A stretch of 64,000 nt of DNA from Acidovorax sp. 106 (GCF_003663825.1 NZ_RCCC01000001.1:2240501-2304500); one strand, 5' to 3'. Counted from the stretch's first letter, positions 27,194 through 35,685 are shown. Program-made: numbers and translations. Notes: a model not told the origin generated them from the sequence alone.

Positions 27194-27775
27194 ATGGGAT
27201 TTCCTGTCATCCATCGCGTGGTCACCGGCCACAACACCCAAGGCCGTGCCGTGGTCGCTAGTGATGGGCCGTTGCCTACGGTGGTCGATATTGCGGCCAT
27301 CCCAGGCACGGTGTTCCATGAGGTCTGGAGCACCGCCCAATCGCCTGCCATCGTGGACAACGGCTCGGACCCGACGCTTGGCCCGCTGGTGCTGCCACCA
27401 CCTCACGGCGGCACGCGCATCCGCTTTGTGGACATTCCACCAGACACGCCCGAATTCCTGGCCCACGGCGCAACGCGCATGCACGACGCCTTCAGCCAGG
27501 TGGGCGATGCTGCTGCTTCCACGGTGAAGGCCGATTCACCGCATCCGCTGATGCACCGCACCGAGTCGGTGGACTATGGCGTGGTGATGGAGGGTGAACT
27601 GACCTTGGTCCTGGACGAAGGCGAAGTGCAGTTGCGCCCCGGCAGTGTGGTGGTGCAGCGTGGCACCAACCATGCCTGGGCCAACCGTTCCGGTGCGCCT
27701 TGTCGCATGCTGTTTGTGCTGGTGGATGGGCGGTTTGATGCCTCCATTGCAGTGCCAGCGAGCCAGCAGCCATGA
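27194..27775 (+). CDS. Cupin-domain protein
   Basis: This 193-residue protein has one cupin barrel in its C-terminal half. HRTESVDYGVVMEGELTL is the first conserved block and LRPGSVVVQRGTNHAW the second, each offering a metal His. The N-terminal 90 residues resemble those of small cupins found beside aromatic catabolic genes, whose function is not established. GAGGAG lies 7 bp before ATG 27194, which decides the start over a TTG at 27179. The stop overlaps the next Bug gene by 4 bp. Confidence 0.8.
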   Translation: MGFPVIHRVVTGHNTQGRAVVASDGPLPTVVDIAAIPGTVFHEVWSTAQSPAIVDNGSDPTLGPLVLPPPHGGTRIRFVDIPPDTPEFLAHGATRMHDAFSQVGDAAASTVKADSPHPLMHRTESVDYGVVMEGELTLVLDEGEVQLRPGSVVVQRGTNHAWANRSGAPCRMLFVLVDGRFDASIAVPASQQP

Positions 27776-28743
27776 ACACGCGCCGTGACTGGTTGGGCGC
27801 TGCTGCGACTGCGGCCCTGGCTCCTTGGGCTTGGGCAAAGGCTCCTTATCCTTCGCGGCCGTTGAGCTGGGTGGTGCCTTACCCGGCCGGAGGCTTTGGC
27901 GACGCAATGTCCCGCCTATTGGCCCAAAAGCTTGCCGAGCATCTTCAGCAGGCCGTGGTGGTGGAAAACAAGCCGGGCGGCGCCGCGCAGCTGGCGGCCC
28001 AGTATGTCAAGCAGCAGCCCGCCGATGGCCACACCTTGCTGTACGCAGACATTGGCCCGCTGGCCATGTACCCGGCGCTGTACTCCAAATTGAGCTTCAG
28101 CCCCCTCAAGGACTTCGCGCCCCTGACGCGATTGTTCAAGTCTCCCCTGGTCGTGGTCGTGCCGTCGGGCAGTCCGTTCCAGTCACTGGCTGACCTGCTG
28201 CGCGCAGCGGCTGCGGGCGATGGGCTGAACTACGGCTCTTACGGGCAGGGCAGCCAGCCGCATGTGTGGACCGAGCAGCTGCGCATGAAGACGCGCTCGC
28301 GCACGACCCATGTGCCCTACCAGGGCGCAGCGCCCGCGCTGCAAGACCTGATGGCCGGGCGCCTGGACTTCATGTGCGATGTGGTGGCTTCGAGTCTGCC
28401 GCTGGTGCGCGAAGGCAAGTTGCGGGCGCTGGCCAGCGTCGGGAGTGAGCAGCGCCTGCAGGTGCTGCCCCAGGTTCCTACGCTGACCGAGGCGGGGCAT
28501 GCGGATCTGGATGTGCCCGGCTGGAACGGTGTGATGGTGCGTGCCGGAACACCCGCACCCGTGGTCGAGGTGCTCCACGAGGCCGTTATGGCCGCGCTGC
28601 AGTCGCCTGAGGTGCTGGGCCGCTACCGGCCGTTGGGGCTGCAGCCTGCGCCACTGGCGCCAGCAGCGTTTGGCGATTTCATCCAGAGCGAGTCGCAGCG
28701 ATGGGCCAGCGCCATTCGCCAGGCGGAGATCAAGGTCGAATGA
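27772..28743 (+). CDS. Bug-family periplasmic binding protein, second in cluster
   Basis: This 323-residue protein has the signal MNTRRDWLGAAATAALAPWAWAKA followed by YPSRPLSWVVPYPAGGFGDAMSR, VENKPGGAAQLAAQYV and VPYQGAAPALQDLMAGRLDFM, all typical Bug blocks. It is coupled to the cupin gene upstream and the SDR gene downstream by ATGA overlaps. It is not a close copy of the other two Bug proteins in the cluster, so each probably binds a different ligand. Confidence 0.88.
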   Translation: MNTRRDWLGAAATAALAPWAWAKAPYPSRPLSWVVPYPAGGFGDAMSRLLAQKLAEHLQQAVVVENKPGGAAQLAAQYVKQQPADGHTLLYADIGPLAMYPALYSKLSFSPLKDFAPLTRLFKSPLVVVVPSGSPFQSLADLLRAAAAGDGLNYGSYGQGSQPHVWTEQLRMKTRSRTTHVPYQGAAPALQDLMAGRLDFMCDVVASSLPLVREGKLRALASVGSEQRLQVLPQVPTLTEAGHADLDVPGWNGVMVRAGTPAPVVEVLHEAVMAALQSPEVLGRYRPLGLQPAPLAPAAFGDFIQSESQRWASAIRQAEIKVE

Positions 28744-29486
28744 GCCTCTTTGACTTGCACGGCCGCACCGCACTGGTCACTGGCGCCACGCAGGGGCTCG
28801 GCCTGGCCATTGCGCGCACCTTGTCGGACCAGGGCGCCCGCGTGGTGGTGTCCGACCGTGATGCGCCTGCCTGTGAGCAGGTCGCTGCATCGTTGCCGAT
28901 GGCTACGGGCATCGCTGCCGATATGGGGGTGCCGTCACATCTGGTGTCGCTGGTCGAACGATCGGGGCCCCTGGACATCTTGGTTTGCAACGCTGGCATC
29001 CAGGGGCCAGCCGGCCCACTGGCCGATACCAGCGACGCCGATTGGCAGCAGGTGTTTGACATCAACCTGCGTGCTGCAGCGCGCTTGTGTGCGCTGGTAC
29101 TGCCGGGCATGGCGGCGCGGGGCGGCGGCAGCGTGGTGCTGATCTCCAGCATCGCTGGCTTGCGCGGCAACCGTTCGATCGGCCTGTATGGGTTGACCAA
29201 GGCTGCGCTCGCCCAATTGGCTCGCAACTTGGCCGTGGAATGGGGGCCTTCAGGCGTGCGGGTCAATGCCGTGTCGCCCGGCCTCATCCGCACACCGCTG
29301 GCAGAGCAGTTGATGGCCGATGACGCCTTCATGGCGCGGCGCATGCAGGCCACGCCATTGCGGCGCGCGGGAGAGCCGCACGAAGTGGCTGGTGTGGTCG
29401 CCATGCTGGCCAGCCCCGCCGGGGCCTTTGTGACCGGACATAACCTGGTGGTCGACGGCGGCACCACCATCAGCGATGGGAGTTGA
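28740..29486 (+). CDS. Short-chain dehydrogenase/reductase
   Basis: This 248-residue classical SDR has cofactor motif TGATQGLG, structural motif CNAGIQG, catalytic Ser in ISSIAG, and YGLTK carrying Tyr and Lys. Asp in VVSDRD after the second strand favours NAD(H). It probably oxidises or reduces a pathway alcohol/ketone in the cytoplasm. It overlaps the preceding Bug gene by 4 bp and ends 4 bp before the next Bug start. Confidence 0.88.
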   Translation: MSLFDLHGRTALVTGATQGLGLAIARTLSDQGARVVVSDRDAPACEQVAASLPMATGIAADMGVPSHLVSLVERSGPLDILVCNAGIQGPAGPLADTSDADWQQVFDINLRAAARLCALVLPGMAARGGGSVVLISSIAGLRGNRSIGLYGLTKAALAQLARNLAVEWGPSGVRVNAVSPGLIRTPLAEQLMADDAFMARRMQATPLRRAGEPHEVAGVVAMLASPAGAFVTGHNLVVDGGTTISDGS

Positions 29487-29490
29487 AGAC

Positions 29491-30480
29491 ATGCACAGCA
29501 TGCTGAGCCGAAGAGCCCTGGTGGCCAGTGCCTTGGCGTTGCCTGGGGCCACGTGGGCGGCCACCTGGCCCACACGGCCGCTGCGCATCGTGCTGCCGTT
29601 TGTGGCGGGAGGAAGTTCCGATCTGGTGGCGCGCCTGCTGGCCGACAAGCTGGGCCAGGCCCTGCGCAGCCCGGTAGTGGTGGAGTCGCGCGCCGGTGCC
29701 AACGGCATCATCGCCTCGGAGGCCGTGGCGCGCAGCACTGACGGGCATTCGCTGCTGTGGGTCAGTGCGGCCCATGCCATCAATGCCAGCCTCTACCCCC
29801 GGTTGCCCTATGACAGCCAGCGTGACTTTGCGCCCGTGGCCCTGGTGGCCAGCCCTGGGCCGATGGTCATTGCGGTGCCTGCGGCCTGGCCGGTTCGCAG
29901 CTTGTCGGATCTGCTCGCGTTGGCTCGGCGGCAGCCTGGGCAGGTCAGCTATGCCTCCGCAGGCATCGGCAACGTGCTGCACCTGGCGGGTGAGATGCTG
30001 GCGCAGCAGGCCGGTGTGAAGCTGCTGCATGTGCCCTACAAAGGTGCGGCGCCCGCCCTCAACGACCTAGCGGCTGGGCAAGTCAACTTGATGTTCAACA
30101 GCGCCCTGGCCGTGGCGCCGATGGTCAAGGACGGGCGGGTTCGCCTGCTGGCACAGACCGGCGCGCAGCGGTCGGCGGCCTTGCCCGCCGATCTGCCCAC
30201 GGTGGCCGAGACGCCGGGCTTGGCGGGCTTTCAGGTCACGGGCTGGTTTGGCCTGCTGGCGCCTTCTGCCATGCCTGCCGATGCGATCGCTCGGCTCAAC
30301 GCCGAATGCGTGCGCATTCTGGCCCTGCCCGAGCTGCGCGAAAAGCTGGCACTGCTGGGCACTGCCGACACACCCACCCAGAGTGCGCGAGAGTTTGGCG
30401 CATTTCTGGCCGCAGAGACCGACCGCTATGCCAGCGTCCTACGGGCGGCTGGGCTGCGACTTGAAACACCTTCTTCCTGA
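29491..30480 (+). CDS. Bug-family periplasmic binding protein, third in cluster
   Basis: This 329-residue protein has the signal SRRALVASALALPGATWAA and the Bug blocks WPTRPLRIVLPFVAGGSSDL, VESRAGANGIIASEAV and VPYKGAAPALNDLAAGQVNLM. ATG at 29491 is chosen because GGGAG lies 8 bp upstream; an in-frame ATG at 29476 overlaps the SDR gene and adds five residues without a ribosome site. It is the third binding protein of the same family in one transcription unit. Confidence 0.88.
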   Translation: MHSMLSRRALVASALALPGATWAATWPTRPLRIVLPFVAGGSSDLVARLLADKLGQALRSPVVVESRAGANGIIASEAVARSTDGHSLLWVSAAHAINASLYPRLPYDSQRDFAPVALVASPGPMVIAVPAAWPVRSLSDLLALARRQPGQVSYASAGIGNVLHLAGEMLAQQAGVKLLHVPYKGAAPALNDLAAGQVNLMFNSALAVAPMVKDGRVRLLAQTGAQRSAALPADLPTVAETPGLAGFQVTGWFGLLAPSAMPADAIARLNAECVRILALPELREKLALLGTADTPTQSAREFGAFLAAETDRYASVLRAAGLRLETPSS

Positions 30481-30491
30481 CTGGATTGACG

Positions 30492-31496
30492 ATGCGATTT
30501 GCGACTTTGAAAAACGGTAGCCTGGATGGCCGCCTGGTATTGGTTTCTTCCAGCGGCCTGCTGGCCGTCGATGCCGCGCCGACAGCGGGCAGCCTGCTGG
30601 AGGCCTTGCAGAACTGGGATGCCGTGGAGCCTGCCCTGCGCGAGCGCGCCGCAGCGATGGAGGCGGGCACTGTCGTTGGCAGCTTCGCGTTCGACCCAGC
30701 GGCCTGCAGCGCACCCTTGCCGCGCAGCCCGCAGTGGCTGGATGCCTCGGCCTTCCTCAACCATGGCCGCTTGATGGAGAGGGCGTTCAACACCCCGCCC
30801 ATCCCGCATTTCGACACCATCCCGGTCATGTACCAGGGCGCTAGCGATGACTTTCTGGGGCCTTGTGACGACGTGCCTATGCCCAGCGAGGCCGATGGCA
30901 TCGACTTCGAGGGCGAGTTCGGCGTCATCTGCGGCGCGGTGCCCATGGCGGTGACGCCAGAGACGGCCTTGGCCAGCGTGCGCTTGATCGTGCAGATCAA
31001 CGACTGGAGCCTGCGTGCACTGGGTCCGCACGAGATGAAGACGGGCTTTGGCTTCTTGCAGGCCAAGCCCTCCACCAGCTTTGCCCCGCTGGCCGTGACG
31101 CCCGATGAGCTGGGCGATGCCTGGCAAGGTGGCCGGGTGCATATGCGCCTGCATGTGGAGTCCAACGGCCAATGGTTTGGTCACCCCCATGGAGGCGAAA
31201 TGAATTTTGGCTTTGGGCAACTGATTGCGCACGCGGCCCGCACGCGGCAGCTGACGGCGGGCACCATCGTCGGCTCGGGCACCGTGTCCAACCAGTCCCG
31301 TGATGCGGGTTCTGCCTGCCTGGCCGAGCGGCGCGTGATCGAGATCCTGGACGAGGGCGCAGCCAAAACGCCCTTCATGCGCTACGGCGATACCGTGCGC
31401 ATGCAGGCCCGTTGGCCTGATGGGCGTGAAGGCCCGTTTGGCCTGGTGCACCAGCGTGTGGTGGCGCCTGGTGCTGATGGTGCGAAGGGGCGCTGA
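30492..31496 (+). CDS. Fumarylacetoacetate hydrolase (FAH) family protein
   Basis: This 334-residue protein has an N-terminal cap and the FAH catalytic domain. The metal-binding Glu pair is in DFEGEFGVI and the Asp in QINDWSLRALGPHEM, followed by QAKPSTSFAP and GSGTVSNQSRDAG, matching FAA_hydrolase. Members hydrolyse or decarboxylate acyl-pyruvate and 2-oxo-dicarboxylate intermediates. Here it would process the linear product after meta cleavage, either C-C hydrolysis or decarboxylation. Its stop overlaps the next start by one base (TGATG). Confidence 0.87.
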   Translation: MRFATLKNGSLDGRLVLVSSSGLLAVDAAPTAGSLLEALQNWDAVEPALRERAAAMEAGTVVGSFAFDPAACSAPLPRSPQWLDASAFLNHGRLMERAFNTPPIPHFDTIPVMYQGASDDFLGPCDDVPMPSEADGIDFEGEFGVICGAVPMAVTPETALASVRLIVQINDWSLRALGPHEMKTGFGFLQAKPSTSFAPLAVTPDELGDAWQGGRVHMRLHVESNGQWFGHPHGGEMNFGFGQLIAHAARTRQLTAGTIVGSGTVSNQSRDAGSACLAERRVIEILDEGAAKTPFMRYGDTVRMQARWPDGREGPFGLVHQRVVAPGADGAKGR

Positions 31497-32518
31497 TGCA
31501 ACATGTGGTCATCACCGGTGCGGGGGGCTTTGTGGGGGCGGCCCTGGTGCAGCGTTTGCGCGCACAACCGCAGAGCCTCGGGCAAGCAGGCCCGATACGG
31601 CTCACGCTGGTCGATCGCGTTGCTGCGTCAGCGCCCGACTCGCTCTGTGCTCCGCAAGCGCAGTTGCAGGAGAACGTGCGTTGGCACTTGGGCAGCTTTG
31701 CCGACCCCGCCTTGCTGCAGGCCTTGCGCGACGATCCGCCGGACTGCGTGTTTCACCTTGCCAGCGTGCCGGGCGCGCTGGCCGAGCGTGAGCCCGCGTT
31801 GGGCGTGCAGGCCAATTTGCTCGACACCGTGGCCCTGCTCGAAGGACTGGCCCAGTCGGTGCGCGCAGGGCGGGCCAGCGCGCCGCCGCGTGTGGTGTTT
31901 GCCAGCTCGGTCGCGGTGTATGGGGCCTTGGGGACAGGACCCATGACCGAGGCGCATGTGCCGCAGCCCGCGCTGAGCTACGGCACCCACAAATGGACCA
32001 CCGAGCTGCTGCTGGCCGACTACAGCCGCCGTGGCGAGCTCGATGCCTGCAGCCTGCGCCTTCCCGGCGTGGTGGCCCGCCCCCCGGCCGAAACGGGCCA
32101 CGGCTCGGCCTTCATGAGCCAGATATTCCATGCCCTGCAGGGGCGGCAGGCCTACACCTGCCCCGTCTCGCCCCAGGCCACAGCCTGGTGGATGTCGCTG
32201 GAGCGCTGCCTGGACAACCTACTGCATGCCGCGCGGTTGCCCGCAGCCGCGATGACCCCGGCCCGCTGCTGGCAGCCGCCGGTGTTGCAGGCTTCGGTGG
32301 CCTCTGTGGTGCAGGCGGCAGCGCACCACCTGGGTTGTAGCGCGCAGGACTATATTGCCTACGCGCCCGACCCGCGCATCGAGGCCGTGTTTGGCCGCCA
32401 GCCGCCGTTGCACACACCACAAGCCCAAGCGGCGGGCTTTGTACACGACGGTGGTGTGGAGGCGTTGGTGGCGCGGGTGCTGGAGCCGCTGGGGCCGCCT
32501 GCCTTGCCTGGCGCGTGA
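31496..32518 (+). CDS. NAD-dependent epimerase/dehydratase family protein (D-erythronate dehydrogenase-like)
   Basis: This 340-residue extended SDR has TGAGGFVG for NAD binding, the catalytic Ser in ASSVAVYG and YGTHK for Tyr/Lys. The sequence around HLASVPGALAEREPALG and SLRLPGVVARPP resembles D-erythronate dehydrogenase (DenD) and its relatives, which oxidise a hydroxy acid rather than epimerise a nucleotide sugar. It is the last gene of the cluster; no clear hairpin follows in the 49 bp before the convergent ArsC-like gene. Confidence 0.82.
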   Translation: MQHVVITGAGGFVGAALVQRLRAQPQSLGQAGPIRLTLVDRVAASAPDSLCAPQAQLQENVRWHLGSFADPALLQALRDDPPDCVFHLASVPGALAEREPALGVQANLLDTVALLEGLAQSVRAGRASAPPRVVFASSVAVYGALGTGPMTEAHVPQPALSYGTHKWTTELLLADYSRRGELDACSLRLPGVVARPPAETGHGSAFMSQIFHALQGRQAYTCPVSPQATAWWMSLERCLDNLLHAARLPAAAMTPARCWQPPVLQASVASVVQAAAHHLGCSAQDYIAYAPDPRIEAVFGRQPPLHTPQAQAAGFVHDGGVEALVARVLEPLGPPALPGA

Positions 32519-32567
32519 TGCGGGTCTGAGGCGGCCTGACGCAGGCTTGATGCGGCTCAGCGCGCTT

Positions 32568-32915
32568 TTACAAAATCTCCAGCACCGCCTCAATAGGCCG
32601 GCCTACCCGCGTGCCACGGGGGCTGCTGGCCACGGGGCGGTTCAGCAGGACCGGGTGGGCGGCCAGGGCGTCCAGCAACTGGTCGTCGGTGACGCCTGGG
32701 GCGTCCAGGTGCAGCTCTTTGAACAGCGGCTCTTTGGTGCGCACCAGGTACAGCGCGCCCTGGCCGCTGCTGGCCACCAGGGCTTGCAGCGTGGTGCGGC
32801 TGGGTGGGTGTTTGAGGTAATCGACCACCACAGGCTCCACACCGCGCTCGCGGACCAGGACCAGGGCGTTGCGCGAGGTGCTGCACTTGGGGTTGTGAAA
32901 AAAAGTGACGCTCAT
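32568..32915 (-). CDS. arsC: ArsC-family arsenate reductase-like protein
   Basis: This 115-residue thioredoxin-fold protein carries the catalytic Cys in HNPKCSTSRN and the basic RP/SSPRGTRVGRP region that binds the oxyanion in ArsC. It is the size of glutaredoxin-dependent ArsC/YfgD proteins. No arsR or arsenite pump is nearby, so an arsenate role is not certain. It overlaps the DUF1045 gene by 4 bp and is the last gene of a three-gene unit with the Lrp regulator. Confidence 0.85.
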   Translation of the reverse strand: MSVTFFHNPKCSTSRNALVLVRERGVEPVVVDYLKHPPSRTTLQALVASSGQGALYLVRTKEPLFKELHLDAPGVTDDQLLDALAAHPVLLNRPVASSPRGTRVGRPIEAVLEIL

Positions 32916-33592
32916 AGCGGGTTGGGCTCAGTTGCTGTTGAAGTTGCAGTAGCGGGCGCCAGCTCAAAGTGGTCCAGCAGCACGAAGTCGTCTTGCGGGT
33001 GCTTTTGTGAAAACAGCGCCAAGCTGTCGATGTGCTGGGGTGGCAGGTCAGCGAAAAACTGCTGTGCCACGTCTTCCACCACATCCTGCAGCGGCGGCTG
33101 TATCAGGTGTAGCGGTCCGGTCAGGGGCAGGTGGAATGTCCAGGGCAGGTCGTCTGTCGCCGCATCGTTGGGTTGCGGTGCCGCCACCGTCTGCAAGGCT
33201 TGCTGGCATTGGGTGGCCCAGGCGTTCAGCGCGGCATGGGCGCGGTGGCCTGGGGTGGGGCCTAAGGCCAGCACGCCTGCGTGGCGTACCACCTGCAGTG
33301 GGGGCAAGGCCATGGTTTGCCATTGGGTGGCCAGGCGGTGCACGGTGGCTTGCAGGGTGAGCCAGTCTGCGCCCTCGGCCAGGGCAAAGCTGGGGGCCCA
33401 GGCGGCGCGCCAGCCCCATTGGCGGGGGCGGGCCGTGAGCAGGTGCAGCACCTCGGGCGGCACTTCGGCAATGTCGAGCTGGGGCAGGGTGCGCAGTTGC
33501 GCGGCGCAGCGGCCCAGCCAGTGGCTGCCCGCCAGCCAGCCCAGCGTGCCGGGCTGGGGCGCCCAGGCCAGGGTGTAGCGAGGGGCGGTCAT
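32912..33592 (-). CDS. DUF1045 family protein, degenerate 2H phosphodiesterase-like
   Basis: This 226-residue protein begins like DUF1045 proteins (RYTLAWAPQPGTLGWLAGSHWLGRCAA). The family belongs to the 2H phosphoesterase superfamily, normally carries two HxT motifs, and usually sits in phosphonate operons. Here the first motif is WGWRAAWAPSF, where the family has YGFHATLKAPF, so the catalytic His and Thr are lost. The second is FHLPLT, with His kept and Thr changed to Pro. It is therefore probably not a working phosphodiesterase. It overlaps lrp-like and arsC-like genes by 4 bp on each side, and no phn genes are seen. Confidence 0.72.
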   Translation of the reverse strand: MTAPRYTLAWAPQPGTLGWLAGSHWLGRCAAQLRTLPQLDIAEVPPEVLHLLTARPRQWGWRAAWAPSFALAEGADWLTLQATVHRLATQWQTMALPPLQVVRHAGVLALGPTPGHRAHAALNAWATQCQQALQTVAAPQPNDAATDDLPWTFHLPLTGPLHLIQPPLQDVVEDVAQQFFADLPPQHIDSLALFSQKHPQDDFVLLDHFELAPATATSTATEPNPL

Positions 33593-34092
33593 GTGCCCGT
33601 CGGGGTTGGGGTTTTGCCGGGCTGCAGCTTGCCCAGGTCCAGCGGCCGGTCTTCAAAGGCGGTGCTCAGCACCACGGTGCTGGTAGTGCGGGCCACGCCC
33701 TCAATGGCCTTGATTTGGTAGATGACGTCTTCGAGTGCGCGGGCGTGGGTGGTGCGGATCTTGGCCAGGAAGTCGTATTCGCCCGCCACGCTGTGCAGCT
33801 CTTGCACCTCGGGCATGGCGCGCAGGCGCGGGGCCACTTCGCGGCAGTGGATGCCGCCATCGTTGCGGATCGCCACAAAGGCGGTGAAGCTCAACCCCAC
33901 CCGGTCGGGGTCCACGCTGATGGAAAAGCGCCGGATCACGCCCTTGTCCAGCAGCTTCTTGACCCGTTCGTGCACGGCCGCCGTAGACAGTCCCACTTCA
34001 GCCCCGACATCGGCGTAAGAGCGACGGCCATCTTCACCAAGCGCCGAAATAATTCTGGCGTCCATGTCGTCTGTCTGAATATTTGCTTGCAT
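33589..34092 (-). CDS. Lrp/AsnC family transcriptional regulator
   Basis: This 167-residue protein has an N-terminal helix-turn-helix (DARIISALGEDGRRSYADVGAEVGLSTAAVHERVKKLL) and a C-terminal RAM/AsnC ligand domain. It starts a unit with DUF1045 and ArsC-like genes, connected by a 4-bp overlap, and diverges from an EamA exporter across 70 bp. The shared AT-rich gap (34093-34162) is the natural place for its operator, so it may control amino-acid export by the EamA protein. Confidence 0.88.
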   Translation of the reverse strand: MQANIQTDDMDARIISALGEDGRRSYADVGAEVGLSTAAVHERVKKLLDKGVIRRFSISVDPDRVGLSFTAFVAIRNDGGIHCREVAPRLRAMPEVQELHSVAGEYDFLAKIRTTHARALEDVIYQIKAIEGVARTTSTVVLSTAFEDRPLDLGKLQPGKTPTPTGT

Positions 34093-34162
34093 AAGGCCTG
34101 TGATTCGGTAAAAATTCCTGAAACCGCTGGTTTTCCATAAATTATTCGGTCAGGTGAAGAAT

Positions 34163-35143
34163 ATGCCGACATTTTTCAATGTGCAAGGGTCCAAGTGGGG
34201 TCTGGGGCGCTCTGGGGCGCTGGTGCTGGCCTTGTTGCTGGTGTATGTGGTGTGGGGCACCACGTATTTCGCCATTGGCATTGCGCTGCAAAGCATGCCG
34301 CCGCTGTGGATGAATGCCATCCGTTTTTTGTGCGCAGGCGGGGTGATGCTGCTCGTAGCGCTGTGGCAGGGGCACACCCTGCCCTCGGTCGTGCAGTGGC
34401 GCAACGCAGCTTTGGTGGGCGCGCTCATGGTGTTCGGCGCCATGAACTGTGTCGGCTTGGCGCAGAAGCTGGGCATTGGATCGGGCCTGATGGCCACGGT
34501 GGTCACCACCATGCCCATGTGGCTGGCCCTGTGGACGCGCTGGGGCGGCGAGCGCGTGCCGTTGACCAGTTGGGTGGGCCTGGCGCTCGGCGTGGTGGGC
34601 GCGCTGCTGCTGGCGCTGGAGGGCGACTTCTCGGCCACCTGGCAAGGCGCCTTGTTTGCTTTTGGTGCGCCGCTGTGCTGGAGCGTGGGCTCGTACGCGT
34701 CGCGCAAGCTCACGCTGCCTGCTCCCGCCATGGCTGCGGCCGCGCAGTGGCTGGTGGGCGGCGCACTGTGCTTCGTTGTCGCGGCCTGGGTGGAGTCCGT
34801 GGGGGCGCTGGCGCATGTCTCGGCCAAGTCGTGGGCAGCCTGGGTGTACTTGGTTGTGTTTGGCACGCTCATCGCCCTCAATGCCTACTTGTGGCTGTTG
34901 CAAAACGCCTCGGCCGCATTGGCGGGCAGCTACTCATTTGTGAACCCTGCCGTGGCCCTGTTGGTGGGTGTGGCGCTGGGGGGCGAGCTGCTCACCGGCT
35001 GGGTGTTTGCCGCGCTGCCGCTGATTGCCGGGGCGCTGGTGTGCATCCTGTATGGGCCCCTGGTGCTGGGCCTGTGGCAGCGCAATGTGGTGCCCCGGCT
35101 GCGCGCGGCCTGGGCATCTGGAGACCGCCAGCGGCAAATGTAA
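34163..35143 (+). CDS. EamA/DMT-family exporter (YedA-like)
   Basis: This 326-residue inner-membrane protein is predicted to have ten helices in two EamA repeats (VYVVWGTTYFAIGIALQSMPP opening; WVYLVVFGTLIALNAYLWLLQ in the second repeat). The family exports amino acids and other metabolites. ATG at 34163 is preferred over GTG at 34154 because AGGTGA lies directly upstream. It is divergent from the Lrp regulator, which is a common arrangement for Lrp-controlled exporters. Confidence 0.85.
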   Translation: MPTFFNVQGSKWGLGRSGALVLALLLVYVVWGTTYFAIGIALQSMPPLWMNAIRFLCAGGVMLLVALWQGHTLPSVVQWRNAALVGALMVFGAMNCVGLAQKLGIGSGLMATVVTTMPMWLALWTRWGGERVPLTSWVGLALGVVGALLLALEGDFSATWQGALFAFGAPLCWSVGSYASRKLTLPAPAMAAAAQWLVGGALCFVVAAWVESVGALAHVSAKSWAAWVYLVVFGTLIALNAYLWLLQNASAALAGSYSFVNPAVALLVGVALGGELLTGWVFAALPLIAGALVCILYGPLVLGLWQRNVVPRLRAAWASGDRQRQM

Positions 35144-35199
35144 TGCTATTGAATTGATAGCTGCTAGCGCTCGTATTTTGTGCGCTGGAGGCTATTTTT
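35144..35199. repeat. Palindromic intergenic repeat, copy 3
   Basis: TTGATAGCTGCTAGCGCT and GCGCTGGAGGCTATTTTT flank a short loop, forming a hairpin with a T-rich end directly after the EamA stop codon. It is likely used as its terminator. Confidence 0.78.
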
Positions 35200-35334
35200 G
35201 TTCGAAATGATGGCGAGCCGTCCGCAAGTGTGGCCTGAGAACCTGTCGGCCTGTGCTGACAGACGGCAGCGCTAACGCGGTTAGGCTTGGGGCTGATCGT
35301 CCCCACACCCAACCTGCTCCTGGAGTGCTTTGCC

Positions 35335-35667
35335 ATGCTCTACAAATTCAAATCCCGCGCCGCTGCCGACCTCATCCTGCTGGAACCCCAGGGGCGGCAG
35401 ATCTTGCAAATCATTGGCAAAGCGCCAGCGCCCAACGGCATCGTGACGGCTGCGCAAATCCCGGCCGCGCTGGCCGCTCTGGAGGCCGCCGTGGCCGCTG
35501 ACGAAGCGCGCCTGCGCGAGGCCGCGCAACAGGCCGCAGAGGCGGACCCGAACGCACCGGAAGACGAGCCCCGCGACATAGTCCGCCTGCGCCAGCGTGC
35601 AGCTCCGTTCATCGACCTGTTGCGCCGCAGCCTGCAAGAGGACTGTGATGTGGTCTGGGGTGTCTGA
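35335..35667 (+). CDS. DUF1840 family protein
   Basis: This 110-residue protein begins MLYKFKSRAAADLILLEPQGRQILQIIGK and ends LRQRAAPFIDLLRRSLQEDCDVVWGV, the two conserved ends of DUF1840. The middle is an acidic, alanine-rich helix of variable sequence. The function is unknown; the family is widespread in beta-proteobacteria. ATG at 35335 has GGAG 9 bp before it; an upstream TTG at 35287 is rejected. Short sequences related to the ends of the 271-bp element at 47870 flank the gene (35238-35246 and 35671-35685). Confidence 0.88.
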   Translation: MLYKFKSRAAADLILLEPQGRQILQIIGKAPAPNGIVTAAQIPAALAALEAAVAADEARLREAAQQAAEADPNAPEDEPRDIVRLRQRAAPFIDLLRRSLQEDCDVVWGV

Positions 35668-35670
35668 GGG

Positions 35671-35685
35671 CTTTGAACAGGTTCT
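35671..35685. repeat. Copy of a MITE-like terminal sequence
   Basis: CTTTGAACAGGTTCT is identical to the last 15 bases of the element at 47870-48140. A shorter inverted match, AGAACCTGT, is at 35238-35246 on the other side of the DUF1840 gene. Confidence 0.6.
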
